Below are positions 1 through 5,776 of a DNA stretch of 6,652 nucleotides, in pieces. A program made the translations under genes and the position numbers. The notes below the pieces were generated by a model. That model did not search any database. It was given only the letters and a program-made list of their open reading frames with translations, and was not told the DNA's origin. How positions within the stretch are numbered: the first letter of the stretch is position 1; every line of letters begins with the position of its first letter. The DNA is from Candidatus Kuenenia stuttgartensis (lineage in GTDB: Bacteria; Planctomycetota; Planctomycetia; Isosphaerales; Isosphaeraceae): assembly GCA_945874095.1 (NCBI GenBank), contig CAMCFM010000262.1:1-6652 (forward strand), given 5' to 3'.

Positions 1-20
1 CGCGCCGCGATTGAATGGGT

Positions 21-80
21 ATGAGCAAGGAGGAGAATAACGTGGTGAAGAGCCATAAACACGCACAAGTATTCCAGTAA
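21..80 (+). other. Possible short leader ORF with strong Shine-Dalgarno
   Basis: A textbook Shine-Dalgarno stretch (AAGGAGGAG, 27-35) lies 6 nt before an in-frame GTG-GTG pair at 42-47. From GTG 42 the frame encodes only 12 residues (MVKSHKHAQVFQ) and stops at TAA 78-80. The same frame also has ATGs at 15 and 21, the latter giving a 19-residue peptide, and is closed upstream by TGA at 12-14. The TAA begins a hairpin that precedes the surface-protein start at 122. It could be a regulatory leader peptide for that gene, a chance frame, or debris at the end of an upstream gene: another frame reads ...RAAIEWV and stops at 22-24. The Shine-Dalgarno is better than that of any other gene here, the only reason to list it. 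The peptide matches nothing I recognise. Confidence 0.2.
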
Positions 81-99
81 CCGCCCGAATTCGCGGTTA
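78..99 (+). promoter_or_regulatory. Hairpin in the 5' leader of the surface-protein gene
   Basis: TAACCGC (78-84) and GCGGTTA (93-99) form a perfect 7-bp stem with an 8-nt loop. No T-tract follows, so it is not a standard terminator. It sits 22 nt before the ATG at 122 and just upstream of the weak GGGAG (106-110) that is the best ribosome-binding candidate for that gene. It could affect translation or mark the end of an upstream transcript; neither can be decided here. Confidence 0.3.
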
Positions 100-121
100 T
101 GAACCGGGAGCGACGAGACCG

Positions 122-2629
122 ATGAACTATCGAACCGAATCTTGGTCCAAGACTTCCAGCCAAACTGCACGCAGAGCCCGCCACCACTGGCGAGGGGCTG
201 TTGAGTCGCTTGAACAGAAGCAGTTACTGGCGACATTTACCGTCTCGGATTTCGGTAGCGATGAAACCACCCCGAATACTCTCGCCTGGGCCATTATTCA
301 AGCCAACGATAATCCCGGCTTTGATACGATTGATTTTAATCTCGGTTCCGGTGGCCGTCAGACCATTAATATCACCTCGAATATTCCGCTCCCTGCCATT
401 ACCGATTTCGTCCTGATTGACGGTACAAGCCAACCTGGCTTTAACCCCTCCGAACTCACCCCGGTGATTCAGATCAACGGCGAATATCTTGGCGATATCA
501 GCACCAATCCGCCATTTTATTTCACGCCTACACCAAATGCCTATGGATTTTTGATTAATACCGGTGCCATTGCAACATCGTCTACCACGACGATCAAAGG
601 CCTGGCGATCGGTGGATTCACAGGCCCAGGTATTGAAATCGTCGATTCCAATAACGTCGTGATTCAAGGATCACACATCGGCGTTGATTTCGATGGCCTC
701 ATGGCCATGAAGAACTGCTCTGCTGGTATCGTTGCCCGCAATAGCGGTAATATTCAAATCGGCGGAATTAATGAATCCGATACAAATATCATTTCTGGAA
801 ATGATTCGAGCGGAGTTGTCTTTATCAATGTCACAGGCGGGGCAATTCAAGGCAATAAAATCGGTGTCGATCGTACAGGTATCCATGCCCTGCCGAATGG
901 CCAGGATGGGATTAACCTGACAAACTCCATTGGCATTCTGATTGGTGTGGAAACTCCTACTCAGCCCAACCCAAACCCATTCCCTGCCCCTCCCGTTCCT
1001 CCAGTTCAGCCAGGCGAATTCCTGACCAATCCCAGCGGTCAAAACATCATCGCCGCCAATGGTCGCGATGGAGTTGTGATCTGGGGCCCTCAGCCTGGAA
1101 ATTCCACTCTTGCTCCACCTCCATTCACGAATCAGGTGATCAATAATATCATCGGATTCTCGCGGATCGACCTTCAGGGCCTCGAAGTCAATCTCGGTAA
1201 TAAAGGCAACGGTGTCACGATTGGCGACAATGCCTCGGGGAGCCTGATTCAGCAAAACTTTATCGCCAGTAATGGTGATACCGGTGTCGCTGTGGTTTCC
1301 GGAAATTTCAACGCCCTTTACGCCAACGAATATTACAACAACGTTAAGCTCGGAATTGACCTGAATTATGATGGTTCAACTCCAAATGACGAAGACGATT
1401 CAGATCGTGGTGCAAACGAGAATATCAATTACCCGAACCTGACATCGGCTCAGTCGAGTGCTTCAAGCACCACAATTCTGGGGAATTACCAAGGTGCAGC
1501 CAACACCATTCTCTCAATCCAGGTTTACACCAATCCAGTCAGCCAGAATCTGAATCCTGCACAAGGCAGATCATACCTTGGTTACATCAATGTAACCACC
1601 GATGGTGATGGAGTGGCCAACTTTAAGTTCGTCACCAATTATCGGCTTGAACTGAGTGAGAAAGTGACGGCAATTGCCAGCGATACCAATGGAAACACCT
1701 CGGAAATCAGTGGATTTGTACGAGTCACACCTGCTCCAACAGACCTCGCGATTTCGATGAGTGCCGGTCCAGCCTCTGTGGTAATCAATAATTCCACAAC
1801 TGTCACCACCACGGTTGTCAATCAAGGCACAAGCAACGCCACTGATGTCGTTGTAACCATCGTGATTCCAAACGGTTTCACCATCACATCCACATCGCCT
1901 GCCGGCTTGACCATTCAGAATAACGTCGTCACTTCAAATTACGCATCCTTAAATGTAGGCGAATCACAAGTTGTCACCGTCATCATGACTGCGACACAAA
2001 CCGGAACCTTCGCATTGGGAAGCTCCGTGACTCTGAATGAGACGGATATCCAGCCTGCCAATAACCAGGCATCAGCGAATCTCACCGTTACTGCCGCTCC
2101 AACAGGTGGTGGAGGAGGTGGCACAAACGTTGAACCTCCTCCTGTAGTCATTCCGCCTGTGGATCCACCAATTGTTGTTCCTCCAACCTCAGTTGTTCCA
2201 GGCCCAGCGCCGCATGTCACAACTGTTCAAAGAGTGACTGCCGGGCGTCGAATCAACGTTCGACTGACATTTGATCAACCGATGAACGGCACTTCCGTTG
2301 CCAATGCTTCGAACTACTATTTCACTTTCCCTGGCAAAGACAATAAGTTCGGAACAGCCGACGATAGAACGGTGGGAGCACAGTCTGCCGTTTATAATGC
2401 AACAACGAACTCTGTTCTGGTCACACCTTATCAGCCTCATACGATTAATTCGCGTCAGATTCGGATGACCGTTCTGGGTGTGACCACTACGGGACTTGTT
2501 TCGTCAACCGGTACCCCACTCGATGGTGCCAATGTTGGCAAACCATCGAATTTCTTGACGGCTGTCCCGTTCGGTAACACCATCCTCAAAACGTCGGCCA
2601 TAGCCAAAGCCCGTCGTTTGATCCGATAA
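122..2629 (+). CDS. Large secreted/surface beta-helix protein with LEPR-like N-terminus and DUF11-like domain
   Basis: This 835-residue protein has planctomycete cell-surface architecture. Residues 27-36 carry VESLEQKQLL, a variant of the LEPR-XLL motif near the N-terminus of many large planctomycete surface proteins. A CSLREA-like segment follows (about 52-73, TLAWAI...AN...FDTIDFN). Residues 140-410 read as a right-handed parallel beta-helix with two copies of IQGxxIGVDxxG (181-192, 242-253) and N-I-I-S-G-N turns. An Asp-rich stretch (413-430) leads into a domain ending in ATD-like S-D-T-N-G-N-T-S-E (520-528). A DUF11-like beta domain (541-657), a Gly6 plus Pro-rich linker (662-699) and an Ig-like C-terminal domain (about 700-815) complete it. 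There is no hydrophobic signal peptide, membrane anchor or cysteine-based catalytic site visible, so the export route is unclear. A structural or adhesive role is inferred; no enzymatic function is evident. ATG 122 is chosen because it places the LEPR-like motif at the usual distance; the only ribosome-binding candidate is GGGAG, 11 nt upstream. An intrinsic terminator follows the stop. Confidence 0.88.
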   Translation: MNYRTESWSKTSSQTARRARHHWRGAVESLEQKQLLATFTVSDFGSDETTPNTLAWAIIQANDNPGFDTIDFNLGSGGRQTINITSNIPLPAITDFVLIDGTSQPGFNPSELTPVIQINGEYLGDISTNPPFYFTPTPNAYGFLINTGAIATSSTTTIKGLAIGGFTGPGIEIVDSNNVVIQGSHIGVDFDGLMAMKNCSAGIVARNSGNIQIGGINESDTNIISGNDSSGVVFINVTGGAIQGNKIGVDRTGIHALPNGQDGINLTNSIGILIGVETPTQPNPNPFPAPPVPPVQPGEFLTNPSGQNIIAANGRDGVVIWGPQPGNSTLAPPPFTNQVINNIIGFSRIDLQGLEVNLGNKGNGVTIGDNASGSLIQQNFIASNGDTGVAVVSGNFNALYANEYYNNVKLGIDLNYDGSTPNDEDDSDRGANENINYPNLTSAQSSASSTTILGNYQGAANTILSIQVYTNPVSQNLNPAQGRSYLGYINVTTDGDGVANFKFVTNYRLELSEKVTAIASDTNGNTSEISGFVRVTPAPTDLAISMSAGPASVVINNSTTVTTTVVNQGTSNATDVVVTIVIPNGFTITSTSPAGLTIQNNVVTSNYASLNVGESQVVTVIMTATQTGTFALGSSVTLNETDIQPANNQASANLTVTAAPTGGGGGGTNVEPPPVVIPPVDPPIVVPPTSVVPGPAPHVTTVQRVTAGRRINVRLTFDQPMNGTSVANASNYYFTFPGKDNKFGTADDRTVGAQSAVYNATTNSVLVTPYQPHTINSRQIRMTVLGVTTTGLVSSTGTPLDGANVGKPSNFLTAVPFGNTILKTSAIAKARRLIR

Positions 2630-2668
2630 CCCTGACGACTGGCTCCGGCAATATTGACAAAGACCTTG

Positions 2669-2706
2669 AAAAGAGCGTAGCCAATCTGGCTAGGCTCTTT
2701 TTGTTT
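2669..2706 (+). terminator. Intrinsic terminator after the surface-protein gene
   Basis: AAGAGCGTAGCCA (2671-2683) pairs with TGGCTAGGCTCTT (2687-2699) across a 3-nt ATC loop. The stem is 13 bp with one G-G mismatch and can extend by two A-T pairs. It runs straight into a T-rich tail (TTTTTGTTT). It lies 40 nt after the TAA at 2627-2629. The opposite strand also ends in CTCTTTT, so weak bidirectional activity is possible. Confidence 0.85.
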
Positions 2707-2964
2707 GATCATATCTTAATCACAGTACAGAGTTTAGCCGTAAAAGACGACGTTCTGCCTGAGCTCAAAATCACGAGACCATCTTGGCCCAATTCAAAAA
2801 AGCTCGGCCCTGATGACAAAAAGGACTGGCATTCGGATCGAACTGACGATATACTAATTGTCTTCAACCAGAGCGGCGAAGAAAAAAGCTGGATGATGTT
2901 CAGGGGCACTGTTGCCTCCGCGTCGCCTGTGACAACTATCAATATCAATAGACCTGGCCGAACC
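2707..2964 (+). promoter_or_regulatory. 258-nt leader/promoter region of the L31 gene
   Basis: No gene is convincing here. The best promoter candidate is CTGGCA (2826-2831) and TATACT (2850-2855) with an 18-bp spacer, matching 4/6 and 5/6 of the sigma-70 consensus. It would give a leader of roughly 100 nt. No Shine-Dalgarno is visible before ATG 2965, the bases just upstream being CTGGCCGAACC. I see no recognisable L31 leader structure or Zur operator. The frame of L31 stays open back to a TTG at 2701, but that codon lies inside the preceding terminator's T-tract. Confidence 0.35.
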
Positions 2965-3279
2965 ATGAAAAAAGGCATCCACCCGAACTACCGCGAAGTT
3001 GTGTTTTCGGACACCTCATGCGGCTTCCGCTTCCTGACCAAGTCTACGGTTCGCACCAACCAGAAGACGACTTGGGAAGACGGCAACGAATATCCACTGT
3101 TCGTTCTCGACGTATCATCGGCCAGCCACCCGTTCTACACCGGTGCAGGCAACCGCTTCCTGGATGCCGCCGGACGTATCGACCGCTTCAACAAGCGATT
3201 CGGCAACAACTACGGTTCAAAAAAGAAGAAGGCCGACGAGGCCGCCGCTGCCGCTGGCACAGCCCCAGCCAGCGAATAA
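2965..3279 (+). CDS. rpmE2: 50S ribosomal protein L31, type B (bL31B)
   Basis: This is a 104-residue L31 of the large ribosomal subunit, which helps bridge the 50S central protuberance and the 30S head. The start MKKGIHPNYREVVFSDTS, the block TTWEDGNEYPLFVLDVSSASHPFYTG (35-60) and the ending DAAGRIDRFNKRFG (67-80) are type B hallmarks. Only one cysteine (Cys19) is present, so the zinc-binding cysteine set of type A L31 is missing and the protein should be zinc-independent. The C-terminal tail (85-104) is Lys- then Ala-rich and variable. ATG 2965 is chosen because it gives the canonical MKxGIHPNY N-terminus; the in-frame extension upstream to 2701 has no family counterpart. In some bacteria type B L31 is induced by zinc starvation through Zur, but no Zur box is visible here. 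Tandem hairpins after the stop separate it from prfA, so it is probably monocistronic despite the conserved neighbourhood. Confidence 0.95.
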   Translation: MKKGIHPNYREVVFSDTSCGFRFLTKSTVRTNQKTTWEDGNEYPLFVLDVSSASHPFYTGAGNRFLDAAGRIDRFNKRFGNNYGSKKKKADEAAAAAGTAPASE

Positions 3280-3288
3280 ATCGAATCC

Positions 3289-3331
3289 AGGCATCTCTCA
3301 GGTTGGTTCAAACCTGAACGCCTCGATTTTT
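3289..3331 (+). terminator. First hairpin terminator after L31
   Basis: A nested stem: AGGC (3289-3292) pairs with GCCT (3320-3323), enclosing TCAGGTT (3298-3304) paired with AACCTGA (3311-3317) around a 6-nt loop. T5 (3327-3331) follows after three bases. It is weaker than the next hairpin because of the internal loop and offset T-run, and starts 9 nt after the L31 stop codon. Confidence 0.45.
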
Positions 3332-3340
3332 CGATCACAG

Positions 3341-3376
3341 AAACAGGTCGCCTTCTACAAGTGCGACCTGTTTTTT
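3341..3376 (+). terminator. Strong intrinsic terminator between L31 and prfA
   Basis: AAACAGGTCGC (3341-3351) pairs perfectly with GCGACCTGTTT (3363-3373), an 11-bp stem with an 11-nt loop that can be closed further by CTT/AAG. The 3' arm merges into a run of six T (3371-3376). This is the strongest terminator in the window and should stop most transcription from L31 into prfA. Confidence 0.9.
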
Positions 3377-3408
3377 GGTTTACAGCCACTGTCTGACACC
3401 GCTGTCCA

Positions 3409-3439
3409 TTGACTTGATTTCGATCAGTTTGTCTATGGA
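3409..3439 (+). promoter_or_regulatory. Candidate promoter for prfA-prmC
   Basis: TTGACT (3409-3414) matches 5/6 of the sigma-70 -35 box. Possible -10 boxes are weak: TCTATG at 3432-3437 (17-bp spacer) or TATGGA at 3434-3439 (19-bp spacer), each about 3/6. A promoter is expected in this 103-bp gap because a strong terminator precedes it. No Shine-Dalgarno stands out before prfA; GGGAT, 3-4 nt upstream of ATG 3480, is too close and weak. Confidence 0.3.
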
Positions 3440-3479
3440 TCAAAGCCTTTACGGAAAATAAGCCTGGCGACTCGGGATT

Positions 3480-4592
3480 ATGGCAAAAGGGATTGAAAAA
3501 GCGAAAGAGCCTGCGACGATTCTGGATCGGCTCCAAGCCGACTGGCGACGCTTTAATGAACTTGATGCCGCTCTTGCTGACCCTGTCAACGCCACCGATC
3601 CTGCCAAAATTACCACCCTCGCACGCGAACGTGGCGCGTTAGCCCGTTTGGCCGTGCCTTATGGTCGTTATCTTGAAATCAACAGCCGAATTGCCGAAGC
3701 CGAAGCCATGGCCGCCGCTGAAGTGGATTCAGAACTTCGGGAATATGCCCAGCAGGAAATTGAAGAACTCAGGGGCAAGCAGGAAGAAGCCATCGCGACC
3801 CTCAGAAATCTGGTCTACGATGCCCAGGTTGGGGCCGATCGTAACGGCGCCCTGATCATCGAAATTCGGGCCGGCACTGGTGGAGACGAAGCCGCCCTCT
3901 TCGTCCGTGTCCTTTTCGACATGTATCGCCGATATTGTGAAATCAAGGGCTGGAAGTTCGAAACCCTTGAGATCGAACCGACCGAACTCGGTGGATTTCG
4001 CGAAGCCTCGTTCAGCGTGACCGGCGAGGGCGCCCTCCGCAACCTTCAGTTTGAGAGCGGCGGGCACCGCGTTCAGCGAGTTCCGGTCACTGAAACTCAG
4101 GGCCGGATCCACACCTCAGCGGCCACAGTCGCCGTTCTGCCCGAGCCGGAAGAAGTGGAAGTGGAAATTCGCACGGAAGACCTTCAGGTGGACACCATGC
4201 GAGCCGGTGGCCCAGGCGGGCAGCACCAGAACAAGACAGAGTCGGGCGTACGCATCACGCACTTGCCTACGGGTGTGGTCGTGAACTGTCGCGACGAACG
4301 CAGCCAGCATAAAAACAAGGCCAAGGCGATGCGGATCCTTCGTAGCCGGATCTACGACCAGCTTCGCACCAAAGTGGATGTGGAACGGGCGGAAGCCAGG
4401 CGTGGACTGATCGGCTCAGGGGATCGTTCCGAGCGGATTCGGACCTATAATTTTCCACAGAACCGGATGACCGATCACCGGATCGGGCTGACCCTTTATA
4501 ACCTCGACCGAATCGTTCTGGGCGATATGGACCCATTGACAATGGGCTTGATCGACCACGACCGTCGCGAGCAGTTTGGTGGTGAGCTATGA
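3480..4592 (+). CDS. prfA: Peptide chain release factor 1 (RF1)
   Basis: RF1 reads UAA and UAG in the ribosomal A site and triggers hydrolysis of the finished peptide. The 370-residue product is slightly longer than the usual ~360. An N-terminal coiled-coil domain (about 10-110) is followed by the conserved IRAGTGGDEAALF (129-141). The stop-codon recognition tripeptide is Pro202-Val203-Thr204 in HRVQRVPVTETQGRIH, the PxT form of RF1 rather than the SPF of RF2. The catalytic GGQ is at 246-248, and DERSQHKNKAKA (272-283) follows as in the family. The residue after GGQ-His is Gln250, where the RF1/RF2 sequences I know best have Val. No frameshift is present, unlike many RF2 genes. Its final TGA overlaps the prmC ATG by 4 bp (ATGA), so the two are co-transcribed and probably translationally coupled. 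ATG 3480 gives the normal N-terminal length, with a short extra MAKGIEKAKE-type lead. Confidence 0.97.
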   Translation: MAKGIEKAKEPATILDRLQADWRRFNELDAALADPVNATDPAKITTLARERGALARLAVPYGRYLEINSRIAEAEAMAAAEVDSELREYAQQEIEELRGKQEEAIATLRNLVYDAQVGADRNGALIIEIRAGTGGDEAALFVRVLFDMYRRYCEIKGWKFETLEIEPTELGGFREASFSVTGEGALRNLQFESGGHRVQRVPVTETQGRIHTSAATVAVLPEPEEVEVEIRTEDLQVDTMRAGGPGGQHQNKTESGVRITHLPTGVVVNCRDERSQHKNKAKAMRILRSRIYDQLRTKVDVERAEARRGLIGSGDRSERIRTYNFPQNRMTDHRIGLTLYNLDRIVLGDMDPLTMGLIDHDRREQFGGEL

Positions 4593-5473
4593 CACCAGAT
4601 CAAGCTGAGGAAGAGGTTTGGACAGTTGGTCGACTCCTGCGCTGGACGACCGATTTTTTGACCCGCCACGGCTCGGATAGCCCGCGGCTGGAGTCGGAAA
4701 TTCTGCTTGCCAAAGCTCTTGACTGGCAGCGTGTTAAGCTTTATATGAACATCAACGAGGAAGTCGGTGGGCTGGGCCGTGCGACGTTCCGCGAGTTGGT
4801 CAAAAAGCGTTCGGCGGGCGAACCTGTGGCGTATCTGGTAGGCCACAAGGAATTTTATTCGTTGGATTTTGAGGTCGGTCCAGACGTTTTGATCCCTCGG
4901 CCCGACACCGAAATTCTAGTCATGACTTTTCTGGAGCTTGCCAAAGATCTGGAATCGCCACTTTGCGTAGATGTAGGCACAGGAAGTGGTTGCATTGCCG
5001 TGGCGTGTGTCAGACATCACGCAACAGCCCGGTTTATTGCGATCGACAAAAGCACGAAAGCGTTGGGAGTTGCAAGCCGAAACATCCATAAACATGGTTT
5101 TCAGGATCGTATTGAGATACGTAACGGAAGTCTTCTGGAGCCTTTAAAGGCCGATGAACGGCCCAATTTTATCATCTCGAACCCGCCCTATATTCCCACA
5201 TTGGACATCGCCGGATTAGACGCAACTGTCCAGAAATATGAGCCAGTTTCAGCACTTGACGGAGGCCCCGACGGACTTCTACTGGTCCGCGAATTATTGC
5301 GCCAGGCAGCAGTTAGGATCGCCCCTGAGGGAACTGTGCTCATAGAGATAGGCCACGATCAGGCCGCTAAGTTAGAGTCAGAATATTCCGAGAGTGCCGA
5401 ATGGGCCTTTCAAGGCGTGAGGAAAGATCTTGGAGGGATTGCACGGGTGGTGATTTTTCAGAGGAAGTCTTGA
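4589..5473 (+). CDS. prmC: Release factor glutamine N5-methyltransferase PrmC
   Basis: PrmC (HemK) transfers a methyl group from S-adenosylmethionine to the side-chain amide of the GGQ glutamine in release factors, raising termination efficiency. Its substrate here would be Gln248 of the RF1 encoded just upstream. The 294-residue protein has the N-terminal helical substrate-binding domain (about 10-85, with SPRLESEILLAKAL at 31-44), then VLIPRPDTE (100-108), the SAM-binding loop DVGTGSG (128-134), the acidic strand-end AID (151-153) and the catalytic NPPY (198-201) in SNPPYIP. ALDGGPDGL (222-230) is also a family hallmark. Length is close to the usual 275-290. The ATG overlaps the prfA stop as ATGA, with GGTGAG just upstream as a partial ribosome-binding site. 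No canonical terminator directly follows; transcription runs into the hairpin-rich spacer. Confidence 0.96.
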   Translation: MTPDQAEEEVWTVGRLLRWTTDFLTRHGSDSPRLESEILLAKALDWQRVKLYMNINEEVGGLGRATFRELVKKRSAGEPVAYLVGHKEFYSLDFEVGPDVLIPRPDTEILVMTFLELAKDLESPLCVDVGTGSGCIAVACVRHHATARFIAIDKSTKALGVASRNIHKHGFQDRIEIRNGSLLEPLKADERPNFIISNPPYIPTLDIAGLDATVQKYEPVSALDGGPDGLLLVRELLRQAAVRIAPEGTVLIEIGHDQAAKLESEYSESAEWAFQGVRKDLGGIARVVIFQRKS

Positions 5474-5499
5474 TCATTCTGCGTTGTTTTTAAAAAACC

Positions 5500-5544
5500 A
5501 ACCGGGACGTAAGTCACCTGGCCGCAGGGCGCTAGCCCCCGGTT
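5500..5544. repeat. GC-rich hairpin with GGGCGCTAGCCCC core, probable planctomycete intergenic repeat
   Basis: AACCGGG (5500-5506) pairs with CCCGGTT (5538-5544). The 31-nt interior has CCTG-GCCG-CAGG (5517-5528) and the overlapping GGGC-GCTA-GCCC (5527-5538), which compete with the outer stem. The reverse complement, beginning AACCGGGGGCTAGCGCCC, resembles an interspersed intergenic motif I recall from planctomycete genomes; only one copy is in this window, so repeat status is inferred. Confidence 0.45.
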
Positions 5545-5581
5545 TCGGCGTACTAACCCCTAATCACGCTCAGAAGCGGAT

Positions 5582-5612
5582 TTATGTAGGCCATGTCCCC
5601 TGACATGGCGGG
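5582..5612 (+). repeat. 31-nt hairpin repeat, copy A
   Basis: The unit begins TTATGTAGGC and ends GGCGGG. GCCATGTC (5590-5597) and GACATGGC (5602-5609) form a perfect 8-bp stem with a CCCT loop. It is followed by CTTTGGTTTTATTTTT, so it may terminate the prmC transcript. The minus-strand copy at 5690-5720 is identical at 27 of 31 positions. Confidence 0.8.
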
Positions 5613-5689
5613 CTTTGGTTTTATTTTTAAGAACGACGCAAATTGTTTTTTATATTGCTTTACAGGCGTATTGATTGAAAGGGCGAAAA

Positions 5690-5720
5690 CCCGCCCGGTC
5701 AGGGGACCGGGCCTACATAA
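5690..5720 (-). repeat. 31-nt hairpin repeat, copy B (inverted)
   Basis: Read on the minus strand this begins TTATGTAGGC like copy A. On the plus strand GCCCGGTC (5693-5700) and GACCGGGC (5705-5712) form a perfect 8-bp stem with an AGGG loop. All four differences from copy A fall in the stem as two compensated base pairs (A-T to C-G and T-A to G-C). With copy A it can also form one long stem around a 77-nt loop. The minus-strand continuation GGGTTTTC may help end the convergent gene's transcript. Confidence 0.8.
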
Positions 5721-5728
5721 CATCCTAT

Positions 5729-5749
5729 CGATTCAATCATTATGAATCG
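5729..5749. repeat. Small inverted repeat near the end of the YdjM-like gene
   Basis: CGATTCA (5729-5735) and TGAATCG (5743-5749) form a 7-bp stem with a 7-nt loop. It lies 28 bp beyond the stop codon of the minus-strand gene and has no adjacent T-tract on that strand. Its role is unknown. Confidence 0.4.
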
Positions 5750-5776
5750 CCGTTGGGCCCAAAAAAGCCCCCGTCG

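Larger units (their letters stand above)
5474..5776. other. 303-bp hairpin-rich spacer between convergent genes
   Basis: No coding frame is convincing in this stretch. It holds an A/T-rich self-complementary run (TTTTTAAAAAA, near 5487-5497), then a GC-rich hairpin (5500-5544), a small CGCT-CAGA-AGCG hairpin (5567-5578), two inverted copies of a 31-nt element (5582-5612 and 5690-5720) and a further hairpin (5729-5749). TGATTGAA (5672-5679) and TTCAATCA (5732-5739) form an outer inverted pair around the second copy. The region lies between the ends of prmC (+) and the YdjM-like gene (-), so it probably ends both transcripts. Confidence 0.7.

Noticed and set aside
1..56. Possible minus-strand gene starting at ATG 56 (MALHHVILLLAHTHS...) and running off the window
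   Set aside because: Only 18 codons are visible, it has no clear Shine-Dalgarno or family match, and it is the reverse complement of the purine-rich Shine-Dalgarno region, which would produce such Leu-rich codons by chance.
224..1255. Long minus-strand open frames (224-667 and 671-1255) opposite the surface-protein gene
   Set aside because: Both lie wholly inside a well-supported gene with clear domain structure on the plus strand, and their translations show no recognisable domain.
2654..2683. Perfect TTGACA (2654-2659) as a -35 box for L31
   Set aside because: No acceptable -10 lies 16-19 bp downstream, and the sequence there is the terminator stem, so any transcript would stop at once.
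2701..2964. 192-aa version of L31 starting at TTG 2701
   Set aside because: The start lies in the T-tract of the upstream terminator, the extra residues match nothing in the L31 family, and ATG 2965 gives the canonical N-terminus.
3018..3412. Overlapping plus-strand frames inside and after L31
   Set aside because: They are out-of-frame readings of the L31 gene, and one runs through both terminators.
5474..5776. CRISPR array or mobile element in the hairpin-rich spacer
   Set aside because: The repeats are two inverted copies rather than regularly spaced direct repeats, and there is no transposase or target-site duplication in the window.
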